From Microbacterium maritypicum (GTDB lineage: Bacteria; Actinomycetota; Actinomycetes; Actinomycetales; Microbacteriaceae), in assembly GCF_008868125.1 (NCBI RefSeq), contig NZ_WAAQ01000001.1, positions 248,001 through 312,000 of the forward strand: DNA of 64,000 nt, read 5' to 3'. How positions within the stretch are numbered: position 1 is the stretch's first letter; the number at the start of each line of letters is the position of its first letter. Below are positions 48,226 through 57,326 of the stretch, one piece after another. The notes under the pieces were generated by a model. That model saw only the letters and a program-made list of their open reading frames with translations. It did not search any database and was not told the origin of the DNA. Position numbers and translations under genes: made by a program.

Positions 48226-48798
48226 ATGTCAAGTTCGAAGGACGGCTACCACCACGGCGATCTCGCCCGTGCGCTGGAAGACGCCGCGATGCAGCTGCTG
48301 GAGCGCATGCCCGCGGCGGAGATCAGCCTGCGCGAGGTCGCTCGGGCCGCGAACGTCAGCCACAACGCTCCCTATCACCACTTCTCGGACCGGCTCGGAC
48401 TGCTGAAGGCGATCGCCGAGCGCAGCATGGCCGACCTCCTCGACCGGGTCCGCGCCGCCGCCGAGAACGCCCGCACCCCGCGGGCCGCGCTCACCGAGGG
48501 GGGATCCGCGTACATCCGTTTCGCGGTCGAGCATCCGCACGCGTTCGATGCGGTCTACGACCCGACCGTCTGCGTGCCCGGGGCTCCGACCCCGACGATG
48601 GCGCCTCTGATCGACGGGCTCGAGGCCGTGCTCGCCGAGAGCGCAGCCGCCGCGGGCCTGGACCGACCGACCGATGTCGTCGCGCTGTGGGGTCTGATCC
48701 ACGGGCTCGGCACGCTGGCCGCCGCCGGGCACTTCACGCTCGACGACGGGCTCTCCGCCTATGCCGCCGCCCTCGATCGGCTTCTGCCGGCAACCTGA
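48226..48798 (+). CDS. TetR-family regulator
   Basis: 190 residues from ATG 48226; ATG 48217 would add three. I prefer 48226 because GGAGAGG then lies 9 nt upstream instead of touching the start. The N-terminal HTH contains YHHGDLARALEDAAMQLLER and EVARAANVSHNAPYHHFSDRLGLLKAI. The C-terminal ligand domain (about 80-190) follows the TetR_C layout with FDAVYDPTVC. It is divergent from the quinone-reductase-like gene and shares the large inverted repeat, so it most likely represses that gene until an electrophile or quinone binds. Confidence 0.9.
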   Translation: MSSSKDGYHHGDLARALEDAAMQLLERMPAAEISLREVARAANVSHNAPYHHFSDRLGLLKAIAERSMADLLDRVRAAAENARTPRAALTEGGSAYIRFAVEHPHAFDAVYDPTVCVPGAPTPTMAPLIDGLEAVLAESAAAAGLDRPTDVVALWGLIHGLGTLAAAGHFTLDDGLSAYAAALDRLLPAT

Positions 48799-48871
48799 TC
48801 CGCCCGGTTCCGCCGCCCAAGCTGTGAGTCGCTCAAAGCACTCTTCCACGCGATGCACAGGCGACCTTTCG

Positions 48872-48877
48872 TAGATT
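48872..48877 (+). promoter_or_regulatory. -10 box of the DUF4407 gene (leaderless)
   Basis: TAGATT lies 6 nt before ATG 48884. Confidence 0.5.
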
Positions 48878-48883
48878 GTTCGG

Positions 48884-50509
48884 ATGCCCTATTCCGCCCA
48901 TCGACCGGGTCGCTACGACTCGCAGGGTCGGATCATCCTCGACAGCGACCCGAACGCCGTCACGGATGACCTCGACTTCCTGCGCGAATTCGAGCCCACC
49001 GGCACGGACAACGCCACCCGTGAGGCGTCCGCATCCGTGCCGTCGGAGGCGACTCCGATCGCCGATGCCCTCGTCTCAGAAGAGCCCGCCCCGGTGAAGC
49101 CCGCGCGTGAGCCGCGCGCGCGCCGGCCCCGCAAGACGCGCGCACCGCGCACTCCCGGTTCGCGCGCGCGGACCCTCGCGATCCTCGGAGGAGCGGAGGG
49201 CGAGATCCTCGACCGCGTCCCCGGCGAGACGCCGCGCTTCGTGCAGATGTTCTTCGTGCTCGCCGGCACCGCGCTCGTCTCGGCGATCTCGATGCTCTTC
49301 GCCCTCACCACCGGTGTGCAGGCGGCCATCTGGCTGGCCGTGCCGCTGGCGCTCGTGTGGGCGCTCATCATCTTCAACCTCGACCGCTTCCTCACATCGA
49401 CCATGAGCTCGACGAGGAACGTCTGGCGCCTCATCGGCCTCGCGATCCCGCGTGTGATCATGGCCGCGATCATCGGCTTCGTCGTCGCCGAGCCGCTCGT
49501 GCTGCAGATCTTCCACAACGACATCGCCCGCGAGGTCGCCTCCACCAACATCACGCAGTCGCAAGCCGACCAGGAGGCTCTCGAATCGGGCCCGGAGAAG
49601 ATCGCGCTCGACGCGGCATCCGCCAAGGTGGCCGAGCTCGAGAACCAGGCGGCGACCGGCATCGTCGCGGGAACGGATGCATCGTCGGCCACGGAGTCCG
49701 CCGCCCAGGCCACGGTCGATGACGTGACCGCGAAGATGACCGCTCAGCAGGCGGTGATCGACCAGGCTCGTGTGCTGTACCAGTGCGAACTGACGGGTGA
49801 GGGTGCCGGCACCGTTCCCGGCTGCACCGGCGTCAACGGCCAGGGTGCCAGCTCGAATGCCGCCAAGGCGCAGCTCGCCGAGGCCCAGCAGACCTACGAC
49901 GCGCTCGCCGCGCAGCTGCGCACCGCGAACGAAGAGCTCGCCGCTGCGGGAACCGCCGCGAAGGAGAACACCTCGTCGTCGGAGGCGCAGAACCGCGAGC
50001 AGGCGAAGTCGCAGCTGCCGACCGCCCGCGACTCCTACGACCAGGCACTCGCCGCGTACAACGCGCGGGCCGACGCCGTGGCGCAGGGCAACGCCGGGGC
50101 CGTCGGGCTGCTCAGCCAGATCAGCGGACTCAACCGGCTGAGCGAGAAGGAGCCCTCTATCCTGTGGGCGCACATCCTGATCGCCGCGCTGTTCTTCATG
50201 ATCGAGCTGCTGCCGGTGCTCGTGAAGGTGCTCACGAGCTACGGTGACCCGAGCCTCTACGAGAAGGCCGCGGCGATCCGCAAGCAGGTCGCACTCGATC
50301 GGGTGACGGCCGAGGGGTTCCGTGACCGCGCCAAGATCGTGACGGACCAGTCCCAGGAGGTACAGGCCGAGGCCGGCTCCGGTGAGCCGCAGACGCGTGC
50401 GGAACGCCGAGAGGCGGCCGAGGCGCAGGAGCGGGAACGGGCGGAGAAGCGCGCGCAGGCGCAGACGCTCGAGGAGCAGGAGCAGCTGGTTCGTCCGACG
50501 ATCGGCTGA
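48884..50509 (+). CDS. DUF4407 membrane protein with coiled-coil domain
   Basis: 541 residues. A charged, disordered N-terminus (about 1-105, Pro/Arg-rich) precedes two membrane helices at about 118-138 and 145-165 and a third at 180-205. A long extracytoplasmic Ala/Gln/Glu-rich coiled coil (about 210-410) follows, with two Cys in YQCELTGEGAGTVPGCTG near 300, then a fourth helix (IAALFFMIELLPVLVKVL, about 435) and a charged C-terminal coiled coil. DUF4407 proteins are widespread in actinobacteria with no known function. The paired Cys may form a disulfide outside the cell. Confidence 0.88.
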   Translation: MPYSAHRPGRYDSQGRIILDSDPNAVTDDLDFLREFEPTGTDNATREASASVPSEATPIADALVSEEPAPVKPAREPRARRPRKTRAPRTPGSRARTLAILGGAEGEILDRVPGETPRFVQMFFVLAGTALVSAISMLFALTTGVQAAIWLAVPLALVWALIIFNLDRFLTSTMSSTRNVWRLIGLAIPRVIMAAIIGFVVAEPLVLQIFHNDIAREVASTNITQSQADQEALESGPEKIALDAASAKVAELENQAATGIVAGTDASSATESAAQATVDDVTAKMTAQQAVIDQARVLYQCELTGEGAGTVPGCTGVNGQGASSNAAKAQLAEAQQTYDALAAQLRTANEELAAAGTAAKENTSSSEAQNREQAKSQLPTARDSYDQALAAYNARADAVAQGNAGAVGLLSQISGLNRLSEKEPSILWAHILIAALFFMIELLPVLVKVLTSYGDPSLYEKAAAIRKQVALDRVTAEGFRDRAKIVTDQSQEVQAEAGSGEPQTRAERREAAEAQERERAEKRAQAQTLEEQEQLVRPTIG

Positions 50510-50549
50510 GCCGGGCACCGCGGTGCGGCGAGGCTCCGCGAGGCTCCGG

Positions 50550-50858
50550 TCAGGCGAGTTGAGGAATGCGCTCCGGCATCCGTGGCGCCTGCTGCGGGGA
50601 GAGCTCGCTGATCCGGATGCTTCCCCGCGCCGGGTCGTCGCGGACAGCGGCGGCGATCGAGCGGATCAACGCAACGGTGGACGGGGTGCGTGCCCAGCGC
50701 GCTCCGGTCAGCAGTGCCTCGATGCGGGCGAGCGGATGCTGAAGCGTCACATCGTGCTGGCGGACATCATCGCTGAGCCACTCCAGGAGCTGTGCGATGG
50801 TCCAATCGGGGTTGATTGGTCCAGGCTCTGAAGGACTGCTGGCGAAATGCGTGTTCAT
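50550..50858 (-). CDS. Hypothetical protein divergent from MocR regulator
   Basis: 102 residues from ATG 50858; the frame is open to 50900. Soluble, helical, with WTIAQLLEWLSDDVRQHDV, LARIEALLTGARWARTPSTVALIRSIAAAV and a short Pro-rich end. No family recognised. The start lies inside one of the TTGGTCCA repeats that mark the MocR promoter region, so this gene is a likely target of the MocR regulator. A GATTCT box lies 6 nt before the ATG. Confidence 0.6.
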   Translation of the reverse strand: MNTHFASSPSEPGPINPDWTIAQLLEWLSDDVRQHDVTLQHPLARIEALLTGARWARTPSTVALIRSIAAAVRDDPARGSIRISELSPQQAPRMPERIPQLA

Positions 50859-50866
50859 TGGTCCAG
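50796..50866. promoter_or_regulatory. TTGGTCCA repeats, candidate MocR binding sites
   Basis: ATTGGTCCAG occurs at 50815-50824 and 50857-50866 (42 bases apart, four helical turns), and the related GATGGTCCAATC at 50796-50807. They lie at and inside the start of the divergent gene. Confidence 0.5.
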
Positions 50867-50877
50867 AATCGGTTCTC

Positions 50878-52383
50878 ATGAGCGTGAAAGACAGGGCCAA
50901 TGGCGGGCCAATGGATCAGGTATCGGCCATTGCTGCGGGACGAGCGGCATCTCTCGTGCACGCAGGTGACGTGTCGTCGGAGGCGCTCTCGGCACGGCTC
51001 GGCCGCTGGACACAGGGAGACGGCACTCTCGCCGCCCGGCTCTCGAGGGGCATCGAGAGCCTCATCGCGAGTGGCGAGCTGCGCCCGGGGGACCGGCTGC
51101 CCGCGGAGCGCGCACTGGCAGCCGCAGGCTCCGTCTCGCGCGGCACGGTCGTCGCCGCGTACGCCGACCTCGCCGAGCGCGGTCTCGTCGACCGGCGGCA
51201 GGGGAGCGGCACCCGCATCGCCGGGACAGCCGCAACCGCCGTGCCCGCCCAGCGACCGGGGCGAGGAGAAGCCCTGTTCTCCGCACTGCCGAACGCGATC
51301 GATCTCCTGCGCACCGTGCCGCAGATCTCCGACCTCGGGGTGCAGCTCATCCGCGATCACAAGCCGCGGCTCGACCTCGCTCTGCTGCCCGAGACCGACC
51401 CTGCGGGCCTGCCTGCCCTGCGCGCCCTCATCGCCGACATGTACACCGCGGAGGGGACCCCGACCACACCGGAGCAGATCCTCGTCACCCACGGCGCGCA
51501 GCAGGCCATCAGCCTCGTGGTGAATGCGCTCGTGGGGCCCGGCGACATCGTGCTCGCCGAGGAGATCACCTGGCCGGGAGTCACCGACTCGGTCGGACTG
51601 CGCGGTGGCACGGTGCACGGCGTCCCGATGGGGGACGACGGTCTCGACGTCGACGCGCTGGAGCAGGCGCTCGCCCGACTGCGCCCCGTGCTCGTCGCGC
51701 TGAACCCGCATCACCAGAATCCCACCGGGTCGCGCCTGCCTGCCCCCGCGAGACACCGGGTGGCCGAGCTCGCCGCGCAGTACGGCGTTCCCGTCATCGA
51801 AGACCGCGTGCTCGCGGGCATCTCCTTCGACGGGGTCGTGCCGCCCACGCTCGCGGCCGAGCGCGCGGATGCCCCCGTCATCGTGGTCGAGTCGGTGTCG
51901 AAGTGGGTGTGGGCGGGGCTGCGGATCGGCTGGTTGCGCGCCGACCCCGTGCTCGTGCGACGGCTGCGCGGTGCGCGCCAGCTCGCCGACCAGTCCACCA
52001 GCGTGCCGGCCCAGCTGCTCGCGCTCGACCTGATCGCCCGCGCCGACGACCTGCGCCGGGCGAACAGCCGCATCCACCAGGAACGGCTGAGACTGCTCCA
52101 GGCGCTCATGGCCGAGCACCTGCCCGACTGGACGGTCGAACCGCCCCGTGGCGGGCTCTCGCTGTGGGTGCGGTTGCCCGCGGGGTCGGCGGCGGCGCTC
52201 GCCAGGACGGCCGCAACGCACGGCGTCTCGGTCGCGGGGAGCGCGGCGTTCGCGGTATCCGCGTCGCCGGACGACCACATCCGCATCCCGTTCACCGCCC
52301 CCGACGACGTGCTGGCAGAGGGGATCCGCCGACTCGGAGCGGCCTGGCGCGAGTATCGGGAGACTCTCGGGATGTCCTCTTAG
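50878..52383 (+). CDS. MocR-family (GntR + aminotransferase) regulator
   Basis: 501 residues from ATG 50878; ATG 50911 is an alternative. The winged helix lies at about 40-110 (LRPGDRLPAERALAAAGSVSRGTVVAAYADL and RQGSGTRIAG). The rest is a class I aminotransferase-like domain with VTHGAQQAISLVVNALVGPGD, ALNPHHQNPTG and the PLP lysine in VVESVSKWVWAGLRIGWLRAD near residue 342. MocR proteins use PLP as a sensor and commonly bind direct repeats in a divergent promoter. Repeated TTGGTCCA sequences lie just upstream. The regulated pathway is not evident. Confidence 0.92.
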   Translation: MSVKDRANGGPMDQVSAIAAGRAASLVHAGDVSSEALSARLGRWTQGDGTLAARLSRGIESLIASGELRPGDRLPAERALAAAGSVSRGTVVAAYADLAERGLVDRRQGSGTRIAGTAATAVPAQRPGRGEALFSALPNAIDLLRTVPQISDLGVQLIRDHKPRLDLALLPETDPAGLPALRALIADMYTAEGTPTTPEQILVTHGAQQAISLVVNALVGPGDIVLAEEITWPGVTDSVGLRGGTVHGVPMGDDGLDVDALEQALARLRPVLVALNPHHQNPTGSRLPAPARHRVAELAAQYGVPVIEDRVLAGISFDGVVPPTLAAERADAPVIVVESVSKWVWAGLRIGWLRADPVLVRRLRGARQLADQSTSVPAQLLALDLIARADDLRRANSRIHQERLRLLQALMAEHLPDWTVEPPRGGLSLWVRLPAGSAAALARTAATHGVSVAGSAAFAVSASPDDHIRIPFTAPDDVLAEGIRRLGAAWREYRETLGMSS

Positions 52384-52386
52384 GCT
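52381..52386 (+). promoter_or_regulatory. -10 box of the 52394 gene, overlapping the MocR stop
   Basis: TAGGCT starts with the MocR stop codon and ends 7 nt before ATG 52394, the same layout as at 2371. Confidence 0.5.
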
Positions 52387-52393
52387 GACCCGC

Positions 52394-52903
52394 ATGACTC
52401 GGATGCAGCGTCGGACCATGCGGACGCAGACGCTGTGGATCTCGATCGTCGGCGTGCTCGCCGTCACGATCTATGCCGCGCTCGCCGCGGTGCAGATCCT
52501 GGTGTGGACGCCTCTCGCGTCCGCTCCCGGGCTCACCCTCGACCAGATCCGCGCTGAGCTGAGCGGAGCGGGTGAGTCGCTCAACGCGCCGACGGCCATC
52601 ATGATTCTCGGGGTGGGAGTCGTGCTCGCCCTCGCCCTCGCTGTGATCGTGATGACGTCGAGGGCCGTTCCGATGATCGCGGCTGCCGGTTTCCTGAGTC
52701 TGCTCATGCTCGGAGCGCCGGGCTTCTTCATCGCCTCGTTCGGTCCTGGCATGGCGCTGGCCGATACCTTCATGATCTCGGCGGGCATCTATCTCCCCGG
52801 AGTGCGAGCGTTCTATATCACCAGCGCCTCCGCGGCAGCCCTGCTGGTGCTCGGCGGGGTGGTCGCCGTGCTCCGGGCACGCTCCGCTCCTGCGACCGCC
52901 TGA
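52394..52903 (+). CDS. Hypothetical membrane protein, four helices
   Basis: 170 residues. A basic N-terminus (TRMQRRTMRTQ) is followed by membrane helices at about 12-36, 65-87, 92-112 and 138-160, and an extracytoplasmic loop with LTLDQIRAELSGAGESLNAP. No known family. A leaderless promoter directly after the MocR gene gives it independent transcription; it could still be a MocR target by proximity. Function unknown. Confidence 0.75.
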   Translation: MTRMQRRTMRTQTLWISIVGVLAVTIYAALAAVQILVWTPLASAPGLTLDQIRAELSGAGESLNAPTAIMILGVGVVLALALAVIVMTSRAVPMIAAAGFLSLLMLGAPGFFIASFGPGMALADTFMISAGIYLPGVRAFYITSASAAALLVLGGVVAVLRARSAPATA

Positions 52904-52944
52904 CCTCTTCCCTCGCATCCGGCCCGGCCATAGGGGGCAGCCAG

Positions 52945-52950
52945 TAGCGT
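52945..52950 (+). promoter_or_regulatory. -10 box of the aldo/keto reductase (leaderless)
   Basis: TAGCGT lies 6 nt before ATG 52957. Confidence 0.5.
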
Positions 52951-52956
52951 TGATCC

Positions 52957-53970
52957 ATGGTCAACTATCGCTATCTCGGCAACAGCGGTCTCAAGGTCTC
53001 GGAGATCACCTACGGCAACTGGGTCACCCACGCCTCACAGGTCGGCGACGACGCCGCCGTGAAGACCGTGCATGCCGCCCTCGACGCCGGCATCACCACC
53101 TTCGACACCGCCGACACCTATGCCAACACGGCCGCGGAGGTCGTGCTCGGCAAGGCGCTGGAGGGTCAGCGCCGCGAGGGGCTGGAGATCTTCACGAAGG
53201 TCTACTTCCCGACCGGCCCCAAGGGACCGAACGACACCGGCCTGAGCCGCAAGCACATCTTCGAGTCGATCAACGGCTCGCTCACGCGCCTCGGCACCGA
53301 CTACGTCGACCTGTACCAGGCGCACCGCTTCGACTACGAGACCCCGCTCGAGGAGACGTTCCAGGCCTTCGCCGACGTCGTCCGCCAGGGCAAGGCGCTC
53401 TACATCGGCGTCTCGGAGTGGACCGCGGAGCAGCTGCGCGAAGGGCATGCTCTCGCCAAGCAGCTCGGCATCCAGCTCATCTCGAACCAGCCCCAGTACT
53501 CGATGCTGTGGCGTGTCATCGAGGGCAAGGTCGTGCCGGCATCCGAAGAGCTCGGCATCTCGCAGATCGTCTGGTCGCCGATGGCGCAGGGCGTGCTCAG
53601 CGGCAAGTATCTCCCTGGTCAGCCGGTGCCGGAGGGTTCGCGCGCGACCGACCCCCACAGCGGCGCCGACTTCATCAAGAGCTTCCTGCAGGACGACATC
53701 CTCACCGCCGTCCAGCGCCTCAAGCCGATCGCCGAGCAGGCGGGCCTGTCGATGCCGCAGCTCGCGATCGCGTGGGTGCTGCAGAACCCGAACGTGGCAG
53801 CGGCCCTTGTCGGAGCCTCGCGTCCGGAGCAGCTCGCCGAGACCGTCAAGGCCTCTGGCGTGAAGCTCGACGTCGACACCATGACCGCGATCGACGAGGC
53901 CCTGGGTGACACGGTCAACCGCGACGCGGAGGCGACGTACTCGACCTCCCCGAAGACGCGCCTGGTCTGA
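52957..53970 (+). CDS. Aldo/keto reductase, Kv-beta-like
   Basis: 337 residues. TIM-barrel aldo/keto reductase of the voltage-gated potassium channel beta-subunit group: NYRYLGNSGLKVSEITYG, the catalytic Asp and Tyr in TFDTADTYANTAAEVVLGKAL, Lys in FTKVYFPTGPKG, and His in DLYQAHRFDYETPLEET. The NADPH-binding end has GASRPEQLAETVKASGV. It reduces aldehydes or ketones with NADPH; substrate unknown. It ends in front of hairpin element copy B. Confidence 0.92.
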   Translation: MVNYRYLGNSGLKVSEITYGNWVTHASQVGDDAAVKTVHAALDAGITTFDTADTYANTAAEVVLGKALEGQRREGLEIFTKVYFPTGPKGPNDTGLSRKHIFESINGSLTRLGTDYVDLYQAHRFDYETPLEETFQAFADVVRQGKALYIGVSEWTAEQLREGHALAKQLGIQLISNQPQYSMLWRVIEGKVVPASEELGISQIVWSPMAQGVLSGKYLPGQPVPEGSRATDPHSGADFIKSFLQDDILTAVQRLKPIAEQAGLSMPQLAIAWVLQNPNVAAALVGASRPEQLAETVKASGVKLDVDTMTAIDEALGDTVNRDAEATYSTSPKTRLV

Positions 53971-53984
53971 GTGCCCTGATCTGA

Positions 53985-54069
53985 CGCCGAGACCCATCGG
54001 TAGCGTCGAGGCCCACCCCCGCTGACGTATGCGCGGGTGGGTCTCGACGTTGGGCGTGGGTCTCGGCGC
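53985..54069. repeat. Intergenic hairpin element, copy B (nested double palindrome)
   Basis: Outer arms GCCGAGACCCA / TGGGTCTCGGC and inner arms GTCGAGGCCCACCC / GGGTGGGTCTCGAC nest around the loop CGCTGACGTATGCGC. It lies between the convergent aldo/keto reductase and ABC permease genes and is the most complete copy of the family. Confidence 0.8.
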
Positions 54070-54074
54070 TCGTC

Positions 54075-54995
54075 TTACTCCTTGACGGCGCCGGCGGTCA
54101 GGCCCTGCACGATCCAGCGGCTCGCGAGAGCGAACATCGCCATGGTCGGCAGGATCGTCAACACCGCGGCGGCACTCATCGAGCCCCAGTCGATGTTGAA
54201 GGTGGAGATGAAGCCGTTCAGCGCGGAGGGCACGGTGCGGTTCGCGTCGGTGTTCATCAGCACGACCGACAGGAACAGCTCGTTCCAGCAGTTGACGAAG
54301 TTGAAGATGAACGCCGCGATGATGCCGGGGGTCATCACCGGGACGAGCACGCGGAACAGAGCGCCCAGGCGTGAGCATCCGTCGATCATCGCCGCCTCTT
54401 CGAGCGCATCCGGTACGTTCTCGAAGAAGCCCCGCAGCATGACGGTCGAGAACGGGATGCAGATCGCGATGTACACGAGGATGAGCCCCGGCTTGGTGTC
54501 GACCAGGCCGAGGTCGGTCATCATCGAGTAGAGGGGCCCGAGCGCGATGAACGCCGGGATCATCTGGGTCAGCAGGAACGCGATCAGGATCGCGCCCTTG
54601 CCGCGGAACTCGAACCGGGCCAGCACGTAGGCGCTCAACAGGGCGATGAGGGTGGCCACGGCACCGCCGACGACCGCGACCAGGGCGGAGTTGCCGAGGA
54701 AGACCCCGAACGAGCTCTTCTGGAACAGGCTGATGTAGTTCTCGAGCGACGGCTCGCTCGGCCAGTACTCGATCGGGAAGCGGTTGATCGTGTCCGGCGA
54801 CTTGATCGACGTCAGCGCGATCCAGTACAGCGGGAACAGTGTGATCACGACCCAGAGCCCCAGGCCCACGACACGGACGATGCCGCCGATCGTGACGCGC
54901 GGCTTCGGGCGCGGTGCGGATGCCGGGTCGGGCACGGTGATGCGGCGGGTCTCGGTGATCGAGGAGCCCGTCCGCGAGGCGTCTGTCATGGTCAT
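54075..54995 (-). CDS. Carbohydrate ABC transporter permease (MalG-like)
   Basis: 306 residues from ATG 54995, overlapping the upstream permease stop (ATGA). An N-terminal cytoplasmic tail of about 35 residues is followed by six membrane helices, with the ATPase-contacting EAA loop as ALEEAAMIDGCSRLGALFRVLVP near residue 200. It pairs with the permease encoded at 54992-55954. No ATPase gene is in the operon, so it probably shares a general MsiK-type ATPase encoded elsewhere, as is common in actinobacteria. Confidence 0.93.
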   Translation of the reverse strand: MTMTDASRTGSSITETRRITVPDPASAPRPKPRVTIGGIVRVVGLGLWVVITLFPLYWIALTSIKSPDTINRFPIEYWPSEPSLENYISLFQKSSFGVFLGNSALVAVVGGAVATLIALLSAYVLARFEFRGKGAILIAFLLTQMIPAFIALGPLYSMMTDLGLVDTKPGLILVYIAICIPFSTVMLRGFFENVPDALEEAAMIDGCSRLGALFRVLVPVMTPGIIAAFIFNFVNCWNELFLSVVLMNTDANRTVPSALNGFISTFNIDWGSMSAAAVLTILPTMAMFALASRWIVQGLTAGAVKE

Positions 54996-55954
54996 CGCTG
55001 CACTCTCCGCATCGCCATCAGGTAGAACGCGCAGAACACGAACAGGACCGCCATCACGATGAGGCCGATCGCGCTCGCGAAGCCGTAGTTGCCCTGTTGG
55101 GTGTAGTTGATCATCCAGGTCGTGATGATGTGCGTCTGGTTGGCGGGTCCGCCGTTGGTCATCGCGTAGATGATGTCCGGGAAGTTGAAGATCCAGATCA
55201 CGCGCAGCAGGATCGTCAGCAGCAGCGTCATCGAGATGTACGGGATGATGATCGAGAACAGCTGACGGAACTTGCCGGCGCCGTCGAGGCTCGCCGCCTC
55301 CAGCATCTCGTCGGGGACCGACTGCAGGGCCGCGAGGATCATGATCGCGAAGAACGTCACCCCGTACCAGACGTTCGCGACGATCACCGCGAACATCGCG
55401 AGCTTCGGATCGGCCAGCCAGGGCAGCGGCGCATCGATCAGCCCGGCCTTCATGAGCAGGTCGTTGACCACGCCGAACTCGGCGTTGAACATCCAGCGGA
55501 ACAGCATGCCGATGAGGAAGCCCGACACCGCCCACGGGAAGAACACGAGCGCCTGGTAGAGCCCGCGGAAGCGGAACCTCTTGCGCAGGGCGAGCGCGAT
55601 CAGGAACCCGATCACGAGCTGCGGAACGAGCGAGCCGACGACCCACAGCACGGAGTTTCCCGCGACGGTCGGGAAGGCCGGATCGCGGAACACCGCGAGG
55701 AAGTTGTCGAAGCCCACGAACGGCGTCGACGTGAGATCCCACAGGTTCCAGTCGTGGAAGGCCATGCGCGCGCCCTGCAGCATCGGCCAGTAGGTGAACC
55801 AGCAGACGAAGACGATCGCCGGCGCGAGGAAGGCCAGCAGCGTCCATGCCTGGCGGCCGCGGAACGGGCGCCGGCGCGATGCCGGGGAGGCCCCGACGGC
55901 TGGCTGCTGCGAAGCAGTGCCGACGGAGCCTCCCTTCTGAGCGGTGCGGGCCAC
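54992..55954 (-). CDS. Carbohydrate ABC transporter permease (MalF-like)
   Basis: 320 residues. A charged N-terminus (1-35) leads to six membrane helices, starting WTLLAFLAPAIVFVCWFTYW and including VGSLVPQLVIGFLIALAL. The EAA motif appears as EMLEAASLDGAGKFRQLFSIIIP near residue 215. It is the first membrane subunit of a CUT1-type importer whose binding protein is encoded just upstream, with 3 bases between the genes. Confidence 0.93.
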   Translation of the reverse strand: MARTAQKGGSVGTASQQPAVGASPASRRRPFRGRQAWTLLAFLAPAIVFVCWFTYWPMLQGARMAFHDWNLWDLTSTPFVGFDNFLAVFRDPAFPTVAGNSVLWVVGSLVPQLVIGFLIALALRKRFRFRGLYQALVFFPWAVSGFLIGMLFRWMFNAEFGVVNDLLMKAGLIDAPLPWLADPKLAMFAVIVANVWYGVTFFAIMILAALQSVPDEMLEAASLDGAGKFRQLFSIIIPYISMTLLLTILLRVIWIFNFPDIIYAMTNGGPANQTHIITTWMINYTQQGNYGFASAIGLIVMAVLFVFCAFYLMAMRRVQR

Positions 55955-55957
55955 AGG

Positions 55958-57268
55958 TCAGCCCTTTTCCGCGGCGTACTTCTCGGTCCAGAACGCATCC
56001 CACGACGCCAGCAGGTCGCTGGTCGACATGTTGCCCAGCAGCACGTTCTGCACGTCCTGGTCGGACTTCTGGATCCACTCGGTCCACCAGCTGACCCCGC
56101 GCGGCTGACGCACGTTGACGTACGTCTCCGGGTCTTCCGTCATGGTGACGTAGCTGGTCCACGGGCCCGACGAGTAGAAGTCATCATCTGCCGCGGCCGT
56201 GATGATCGGCACCAGGCTGTTGGCCTGGGCGAACTCGGTGGCGGGCTCGGACGATGAGAGGAACTCGACCAGCTTGACGGCCGCCTCCTTGTTCTCGCTG
56301 TTCTCGGCCACACCCCAACCGGCGACGGCGAGCGGCTGGGCGGCCTTGCCCGACGGGCCGACGAGCAGCGGAGCGGTGTCCCACTGGTCCTCGGTCAGCG
56401 AGGAATCCTGCACGGTCGCGATGACCTCGGGGTCCTGCAGCAGGAAGGCGGTGGTGCCGTTCGTGAAGCCGGCGACCATCTCGGGGTAGCCCCACGAGAC
56501 GGCGGAGGGCGGGGAGGCCTTCTTGAAGAGGTCGAAGTAGTCGTCGACGGCATCCTGCGCCTCGGGGGCGGCGAAGATCGTCGAGCCGTCCTCCATCAGG
56601 AACGCATCGTCGACGTCGAGTCCGTCGATCGTGTACGCCTCGATGGCCGCGACTACGTTGCTGTTGGCGTTCTGGCCGCCGCGGAAGGCGTAGCCGTAGA
56701 TGTTGTTCGACGGGTCCTGGATCGCACTGGCCTGCTCGAGCAGGTCCTTCCAGCTGTGCGGCGGGCCGTCGAACCCGGCGTCCTTCACGAGGTCGGTGCG
56801 GTAGAACAGCGACAGCCCGTAGAAGCCGTAGGGAACGAAGTAGCTCTTGCCGTCGGCGGCGACCGAGGCGGACTGGGCGTTGTCGGTCAGGGCGTCCCAG
56901 CCGTCCCACTTCTCGAGGTCGGGGCCCAGGTCGTACAGCCAGCCGTTGTTCGCGAACGGTCCGACGGTGATGTCGCGCACCTCCAGCACGTCGACGCCCT
57001 TGCCGGACTGCAGCATCTGCTGGATCTTCGCGTCGGCCTGCTCGGTGGGAGGGGAGACCAGGTTGACCGTGATCTTCGGGTTCGCCTTCTCGAAGTCGTC
57101 GAGCAGCCCGCGCAGGAGCTCGGTGCGGGCGGGGTTGGTCAGGCTCTCGACCATCTGCAGGGTGACGGCGCCGTCGGCGGACGGGCCGGAACTTGCGGAA
57201 CAGCCGGTGAGAGCGAGGACGGCGACGGTGCCGAATCCCGCTGCGGTCGTCAAGATCTTGTTCTTCAC
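55958..57268 (-). CDS. Extracellular sugar-binding lipoprotein of ABC importer
   Basis: 436 residues from GTG 57268, with an AGAGG ribosome site. Lipoprotein signal peptide: MKNK, a hydrophobic segment and the lipobox LTGC with Cys at residue 23. The mature protein is a type I solute-binding protein of the CUT1 family: DFEKANPKITVNLVSPP, PYGFYGLSLFYRTDLVKDAGFDG, and VAGWGVAENSENKEAAVKLVEFL. It should capture a sugar or sugar derivative. It is preceded by an aminotransferase gene in the same operon. Confidence 0.93.
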   Translation of the reverse strand: MKNKILTTAAGFGTVAVLALTGCSASSGPSADGAVTLQMVESLTNPARTELLRGLLDDFEKANPKITVNLVSPPTEQADAKIQQMLQSGKGVDVLEVRDITVGPFANNGWLYDLGPDLEKWDGWDALTDNAQSASVAADGKSYFVPYGFYGLSLFYRTDLVKDAGFDGPPHSWKDLLEQASAIQDPSNNIYGYAFRGGQNANSNVVAAIEAYTIDGLDVDDAFLMEDGSTIFAAPEAQDAVDDYFDLFKKASPPSAVSWGYPEMVAGFTNGTTAFLLQDPEVIATVQDSSLTEDQWDTAPLLVGPSGKAAQPLAVAGWGVAENSENKEAAVKLVEFLSSSEPATEFAQANSLVPIITAAADDDFYSSGPWTSYVTMTEDPETYVNVRQPRGVSWWTEWIQKSDQDVQNVLLGNMSTSDLLASWDAFWTEKYAAEKG

Positions 57269-57326
57269 GATGTGCCTCTCGGTGGGGTGGGGGTGGATGT
57301 TGCGGTCGGGCGGGGGATGGACGCGG

